From positions 1 through 36,588 of IMG/VR virus record IMGVR_UViG_3300035698_007048: a stretch of DNA of 36,588 nucleotides; one strand, 5' to 3'. This DNA is from a virus. Every line of letters starts with the position of its first letter. Positions within the stretch are counted from its first letter, which is position 1. Positions 33,117 to 36,588 of this stretch are shown piece after piece. Below the pieces are notes generated by a model. That model worked only from the letters and a program-made list of their open reading frames with translations. It was not told where the DNA came from and did no database searches. A program made the position numbers and the translations under genes.

Positions 33117-33476
33117 ATGTCAGATAAAGTAACAAATGATTTGATTGGCAGATCGCCAGATGGTCAAATATTCTCAGTAACCCTCAACTTGCCCTCCACA
33201 GAAGATATGGCCGCAATGTTTCAAGAAACATATGGTCCTATCGTAAGCGAGACAGGCGATTACAAACCTGTGGCCGCGTACGTACGAAGTCTGGTTTCAC
33301 GATCAGTGCAACAAGCTATCAATGTGGTTCAGACTCAATTGGTAGAAGCACAACGGGCGCAGGCCGAGCCTCAGCCCACTCCACTTCCCGTAGAGGAAAG
33401 GTCTCCTATGATGGCGGCGGATCAATGGGACCACGATGACTTGGATGATGCTGGCCCAGATGAGGATACGCTATGA
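33117..33476 (+). CDS. Small protein of unknown function
   Basis: This 119-residue protein has AAGGAG before the ATG. Its C-terminus is acidic (DHDDLDDAGPDEDTL) and its middle is Gln/Pro-rich. No motif recognised. It overlaps the next gene by 4 nt. Confidence 0.6.
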   Translation: MSDKVTNDLIGRSPDGQIFSVTLNLPSTEDMAAMFQETYGPIVSETGDYKPVAAYVRSLVSRSVQQAINVVQTQLVEAQRAQAEPQPTPLPVEERSPMMAADQWDHDDLDDAGPDEDTL

Positions 33477-33793
33477 TCAATGACAACCCACTGGAGCTAA
33501 ATAAGTACCGCCTGCATGTAGGGGCGACTGCGGAGATAAGCGGCGTTACTGGTGAGTTGATCATATACGCTACGGATGAAGAGTCCGCATATCAATTGGC
33601 GGAAAGCGGAGATTGCGAATCAGCTACATGGATAGACAGCAAGGGTAGGATCTTTGATGACATCGAGATCTTTGATAAGGAATGGAATTTGGCAACGATA
33701 GAGTTAGATGACGGATCAAGCAATCGGCTTGACTTGTTTCAGAGTTGGGATGGAGATACTCCGCTTGACGAAGAAGATGAATTGGAATTGTAG
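33473..33793 (+). CDS. Small acidic protein
   Basis: This 106-residue protein is highly acidic (end LDEEDELEL). It starts in an ATGA overlap with GAGG 7 nt upstream. Acidic DNA-mimic proteins are known in phages, but nothing here identifies one. Confidence 0.6.
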   Translation: MINDNPLELNKYRLHVGATAEISGVTGELIIYATDEESAYQLAESGDCESATWIDSKGRIFDDIEIFDKEWNLATIELDDGSSNRLDLFQSWDGDTPLDEEDELEL

Positions 33794-33808
33794 GAAAGGA
33801 AACTACCC

Positions 33809-34504
33809 ATGGGTGTTAACCCAGTAAAATACTACACAAAGATCGAAGATCTAGCCGTAGACGTTAGGATCAAACAGGGATACGTCCTGTACATTCATTG
33901 CCCAGATAATGTCCCTCCCGATTACGTGATGGAACGTTTTGAGGCGATGCATTCTGGTCTAGTAGCCATGGACAAAGAAGTGCTCGATGCGGTGTCTGGT
34001 GAAGATGGTGATGGCATGATCGAAAAAGATGGGAAGAAGTTTTCCCCAGTGCCATTGCCTAGCAATGTCGTTTCTCTTCAATGCATTGTCATCCCTATCG
34101 GATTGGATCTAGAGAACCACCCTGAACTAGAAGGTCTTTACGGACTACAGGAACTCTCTAACATTGAACTGCTACAATGGCTTAGCTACTTCATGCATCA
34201 GAAAGATACGTATGAAGATGAGGATGGAGATGTTGTGGCGGAAGAGGTTGAGTCCCCAGAAGAAAGAGAGGCGCATTGGAGAGGTAGCGAAGCAAGTATC
34301 TTCGAAAGCATCTTCAATCACTACGATGAATATCAAGTCAAGACTCCTAATCAAGTCTATGACTCGATGCAAGATACAGATTTCTCAGACGGAATCGCAG
34401 GAATGGATCCGTCAGCCGTAATTGATTTCAGTGCGCTCAAGCCATCTGATATCCTGAAAGACAACGACGACGAAGACGAACAGCGCGACTTTGACCGAGA
34501 CTAG
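33809..34504 (+). CDS. Acidic protein of unknown function
   Basis: This 231-residue protein has AAAGGAAACTACCC before the ATG. It is acidic, especially residues 138-152 (TYEDEDGDVVAEEVE) and the C-terminus (NDDEDEQRDFDRD), with a beta-like N-terminal half. No family recognised. Confidence 0.65.
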   Translation: MGVNPVKYYTKIEDLAVDVRIKQGYVLYIHCPDNVPPDYVMERFEAMHSGLVAMDKEVLDAVSGEDGDGMIEKDGKKFSPVPLPSNVVSLQCIVIPIGLDLENHPELEGLYGLQELSNIELLQWLSYFMHQKDTYEDEDGDVVAEEVESPEEREAHWRGSEASIFESIFNHYDEYQVKTPNQVYDSMQDTDFSDGIAGMDPSAVIDFSALKPSDILKDNDDEDEQRDFDRD

Positions 34505-34513
34505 GAGAGTACT

Positions 34514-34666
34514 ATGAAACCAAAAGACTTAGAGCCGTTTCTGACTATCGCTGTGGGAGCCGCTTTCGCGACCATGTTCACGAAGCTGGCCATTACAATC
34601 GTGCTGATCTACCTACTCATGGCAGTTCACAAAAATAGTTGGAACCCAGAAGGCTGGGAGAAGTAG
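34514..34666 (+). CDS. Small single-TM protein
   Basis: This 50-residue ORF has GGAGAG before ATG 34514. Residues 10-42 are hydrophobic (VGAAFATMFTKLAITIVLIYLLM), giving one or two membrane passes, and it ends NPEGWEK. It sits directly before another tiny membrane protein. Confidence 0.5.
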   Translation: MKPKDLEPFLTIAVGAAFATMFTKLAITIVLIYLLMAVHKNSWNPEGWEK

Positions 34667-34667
34667 T

Positions 34668-34793
34668 ATGCCTATGATATTCACGGACGACGATGTCGGT
34701 AGGATGCCTCCGGGTTCTCCGCCGCCTCTGGTGAAATGGATTGAGATATTGATTATCGTAGCGATAATCATTGCGGCGGCAATAGCTCTGTAG
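34668..34793 (+). CDS. Small single-TM protein
   Basis: This 41-residue ORF starts 1 bp after the previous stop. Its C-terminal half is a TM helix (WIEILIIVAIIIAAAIAL), and its N-terminus is Pro-rich. It is tiny, but the arrangement with its neighbours supports it. Confidence 0.5.
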   Translation: MPMIFTDDDVGRMPPGSPPPLVKWIEILIIVAIIIAAAIAL

Positions 34794-34801
34794 GAGGAAA
34801 A

Positions 34802-34981
34802 ATGAAGGATTCAACGTTAACCCAATTGGACTATTGGTTTAACCAAGTCTGCATGTGTGAACGCGATGTCGCAAATGATTCCAGCGAAAAGAAAACGAAG
34901 GCGTTACGTAGAGCGAAAACCGAGTACGCGATCTACAGAGATCTTCTGTGCTTTCGGTATCGCATAGCAAAAGGAGAGTGA
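34802..34981 (+). CDS. Small basic protein
   Basis: This 59-residue ORF has a perfect GGAGGAAAA Shine-Dalgarno before ATG 34802, overlapping the previous stop. It is Lys/Arg-rich (SSEKKTKALRRAKTEY) with two cysteines near residue 17. No family recognised. Confidence 0.6.
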   Translation: MKDSTLTQLDYWFNQVCMCERDVANDSSEKKTKALRRAKTEYAIYRDLLCFRYRIAKGE

Positions 34982-34983
34982 TC

Positions 34984-35268
34984 ATGACAGAATATTCGCG
35001 AGAGGTACAGGCTAAGCTAGATAAAGTCATAGGACTTCTGTGTGCCTGTACTGGAAGAAAACCAGACGACCAGACCGTAAAAGATGCGTTCGATCCGGCT
35101 CTGGACGATTTGATCTCCACAGTACTAAGTCAGCGTCAGAGCGAGATCGACGCATTCAATGAGTCTACAGTGGACGCATTCGATAAGTGTGGTTTCAAGC
35201 CATACTCTGGAGTAATGGGATATGGACCAAAAGGTTCAGTACCAGATACAAATGGGAATGATTTCTAA
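34984..35268 (+). CDS. Small protein of unknown function
   Basis: This 94-residue protein starts at ATG 34984, preceded by AAGGAGAG; the longer frame from 34948 lies inside the previous gene. It is mostly helical (EVQAKLDKVIGLLCACTG) and Asp-rich. A 120-bp gap follows before the methyltransferase. Confidence 0.65.
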   Translation: MTEYSREVQAKLDKVIGLLCACTGRKPDDQTVKDAFDPALDDLISTVLSQRQSEIDAFNESTVDAFDKCGFKPYSGVMGYGPKGSVPDTNGNDF

Positions 35269-35431
35269 TCGAGTCGTAGACCCGTCTAGATTTGCCCCCA
35301 CGGTCGTTGATAGGGGTGTTGCCACCAAAGACACTCATCTGACCTTAAAGCGCTTACAGAGCCTTACAGAGCTTCGGAAGGAGATACGATGTCACGAGAT
35401 AAGGTTCTTGACCCATCAGAACCGCAAATAA
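35258..35431 (+). CDS. Possible small ORF before the methyltransferase
   Basis: A 57-residue frame from ATG 35258 spans the gap and ends 43 nt inside the methyltransferase. It has no good Shine-Dalgarno. The 35353-35372 tandem repeat lies inside it. It may be a gene truncated or spliced by the methyltransferase insertion, or not a gene. Confidence 0.25.
   Translation: MISNRVVDPSRFAPTVVDRGVATKDTHLTLKRLQSLTELRKEIRCHEIRFLTHQNRK
35353..35372 (+). repeat. Perfect 10-bp tandem duplication
   Basis: CTTACAGAGC occurs twice in direct tandem, just upstream of the methyltransferase ribosome site. It may be a slippage product or part of the 5' control region. Confidence 0.8.
35378..35403 (+). repeat. 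26-bp direct repeat, left copy, with ribosome site and start
   Basis: AAGGAGATACGATGTCACGA plus six more bases to 35403 is repeated exactly at 36563-36588. It includes the Shine-Dalgarno AAGGAG and the codons for MSRDK. The right copy runs to the window edge, so the true length may be greater. Confidence 0.95.
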
Positions 35432-36486
35432 AAAGAAATATCCCCACTAGTACGGTTGGACGCGGAAAACGCGTTCATCTGGAAAGTTGTCCGACCACGT
35501 CGACGTGGTCGGGTGAGCATATCACTGTCGCGTGTGCAGATAGCCTGAACCTTTATGAAACATGGCCTACACCAACTACAATAGTTTCGGATGGCGCTTA
35601 CGGTGTGCTCGGATTTGAAGGGGATACGTCTGACCATTTGGATATACCGATATGGTACGAACCGCACGTGCAAGCATGGTCAAAAGCCGCAACTCCGCAG
35701 ACCACACTTTGGTTTTGGAATTCAGAGATTGGATGGGCAGCAGCGCATCCAGTTTTGGAGAAATATGGTTGGCGCTACGTAAACGCCAACATCTGGAATA
35801 AAGGCAAGGGGCATATTGCGGGCAATGTGAACACCCAAAAAATTCGACGTTTTCCTGTCGTGTCGGAAGTATGCGTTCAATACGTTTTTGAAGCTCGCAT
35901 AGACGGTTTGCTTTTGAAAAACTGGCTTTACAGAGAATGGAAACGAAGCAAGCTTCCAATGCGGAAAGCAAACGACGCTTGTGGGGTGAAAGACGCAGCC
36001 GTGCGGAAATATCTCGATCAAGGACATCTATGGTACTATCCACCCGCAGAGATGTTCGAACGTATGCAAATATACGCAAACGAGCACGGTGACCCTACAG
36101 GGAGGCCCTACTTCTCTGTCGATGGGAAAAAACCCCTGACAGGGATGGAATGGCTTAGATTTCGATCAAAATTTTCTTGCCCGCATGGTGTCACCAATGT
36201 TTGGGAACGAAACGCTTTACGCGGAAAAGAACGCTTTAAAGTCAATGGATCAAACGGAAAAGCGGTTCATCTAAATCAGAAACCGCTCGACCTTATGACC
36301 CAAATTATTGAAGCTTCAACCGAAAGAGGCGATGTTATCTGGGAACCATTTGGCGGTCTCTTTAGCGCAAGCGTTGCGGCAGGACGCATCGGAAGACAAG
36401 CATATGGTGCGGAGATTGATCCAGCTTACTTCCATCATGGATGCGAGCGCCTTAACGAAGAATCTCGTCAGTATCCCCTTCTGTAA
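35389..36486 (+). CDS. DNA methyltransferase (N4/N6, beta-type order)
   Basis: This 365-residue protein has the MTase fold in beta order: SDGAYG (67-72) as a variant of the catalytic (S/D)PP(Y/F) motif IV, WFWNSEIGW, KKPLTGMEWLRF, and a late WEPFGGLFSASVAAGR with EIDPAYF as motif I. It would methylate adenine N6 or cytosine N4 in phage or host DNA, often to evade restriction. Its arginine codons are mostly CGN (18 of 24), unlike the GT17 gene (7 of 19), suggesting transfer. The 26-bp flanking repeats and a palindrome near the start suggest a mobile module or autoregulation. Confidence 0.8.
   Translation: MSRDKVLDPSEPQIKRNIPTSTVGRGKRVHLESCPTTSTWSGEHITVACADSLNLYETWPTPTTIVSDGAYGVLGFEGDTSDHLDIPIWYEPHVQAWSKAATPQTTLWFWNSEIGWAAAHPVLEKYGWRYVNANIWNKGKGHIAGNVNTQKIRRFPVVSEVCVQYVFEARIDGLLLKNWLYREWKRSKLPMRKANDACGVKDAAVRKYLDQGHLWYYPPAEMFERMQIYANEHGDPTGRPYFSVDGKKPLTGMEWLRFRSKFSCPHGVTNVWERNALRGKERFKVNGSNGKAVHLNQKPLDLMTQIIEASTERGDVIWEPFGGLFSASVAAGRIGRQAYGAEIDPAYFHHGCERLNEESRQYPLL
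35491..35512. promoter_or_regulatory. Perfect 22-bp palindrome within the methyltransferase 5' coding region
   Basis: The 11-nt half CCGACCACGTC is followed without a spacer by its exact complement, ending at 35512. The centre is GTCGAC. It is coding (about residues 35-42). Perfect palindromes this long are rare by chance and suit a dimeric repressor or methyltransferase self-regulation. Confidence 0.7.
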
Positions 36487-36562
36487 TGTCGAATTTCTCT
36501 GAAAGAATTTTTTCGATTTCAGAATCTGCACCGTTGTTTAGTAACCGTGCCCACTGCTGAAT
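36487..36562 (+). other. Short noncoding gap
   Basis: This 76-bp stretch between the methyltransferase and the right repeat has an A/T-rich part near 36506. It shows no clear terminator, promoter or hairpin. Confidence 0.5.
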
Positions 36563-36588
36563 AAGGAGATACGATGTCACGAGATAAG
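36563..36588 (+). repeat. 26-bp direct repeat, right copy
   Basis: Exact match to 35378-35403, beginning 77 bp after the methyltransferase stop and touching the window end. See the left copy. Confidence 0.95.
36574..36588 (+). CDS. Start of the next gene (truncated by window end)
   Basis: ATG at 36574 follows AAGGAGATACG exactly as in the methyltransferase, and the first five residues (MSRDK) are identical. Only five codons are visible. This may be the original gene that the methyltransferase was inserted in front of, or a second methyltransferase copy. Confidence 0.6.

Noticed and set aside
36563-36588. Terminal repeat of a circular or redundant contig
   Set aside because: The start of the window does not match this sequence. 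The left copy is 1.2 kb inside, so this is an internal direct repeat.
1-36588. tRNA, rRNA or CRISPR array
   Set aside because: Gaps are short and none shows a cloverleaf, rRNA core or regular spaced repeats. I saw none by eye, though a tRNA search program was not run.

Overview
The window is a 36.6 kb stretch of a tailed double-stranded DNA phage (Caudoviricetes). It carries terminase, portal, a fused prohead protease and scaffold, a HK97-fold-type major capsid protein and neck genes. Genes are tightly packed, most have strong Shine-Dalgarno sites (AGGAGG, AAGGAG), and many junctions overlap as ATGA or TAATG. No integrase, repressor, tRNA, rRNA or CRISPR array was seen. Several proteins start with Sec-type signal peptides, and the sugar genes resemble lipopolysaccharide O-antigen pathways. 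I therefore infer a Gram-negative host, which the sequence does not name.

Left arm, minus strand, read from about 22.1 kb down to 1: a thymidylate kinase-like enzyme, a zinc-ribbon protein, a DnaQ-like exonuclease and several small proteins; a PD-(D/E)XK-type nuclease and a sigma-factor-like protein; a candidate small terminase and TerL; portal; two small proteins; a secreted calcineurin-like phosphoesterase and two secreted DNRLRE-like proteins; a four-cysteine protein; protease/scaffold; a decoration candidate; major capsid protein; a strong terminator; a large double glycosyltransferase; four neck or tail-completion candidates; and a repetitive virion protein that runs off the left edge. 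TerL has an in-frame TGA at codon 121, inside a perfect 8-bp stem.

Right arm, plus strand, from 22.2 kb to the end: ThyX with an HNH-type intein in its RHR active-site motif, then a translationally coupled sugar operon. That operon holds a HAD phosphatase, a DdhC/RfbH-type dehydrase, an RmlC-like epimerase, an RmlD-like reductase and a GT17-like glycosyltransferase. Next come a small unknown, a secreted glycosidase-like protein, a membrane-anchored lytic transglycosylase, a DHH phosphoesterase and a run of small, often single-TM or acidic proteins. The arm ends with a DNA methyltransferase bracketed by a 26-bp direct repeat.

The standout content is carbohydrate chemistry. The phage carries late steps of a deoxysugar (probably 3,6-dideoxyhexose) pathway plus two separate glycosyltransferases, one of them inside the structural operon. 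The likely output is altered host O-antigen or decorated virions. The nucleotide-activating and 4,6-dehydratase steps are not in this window.
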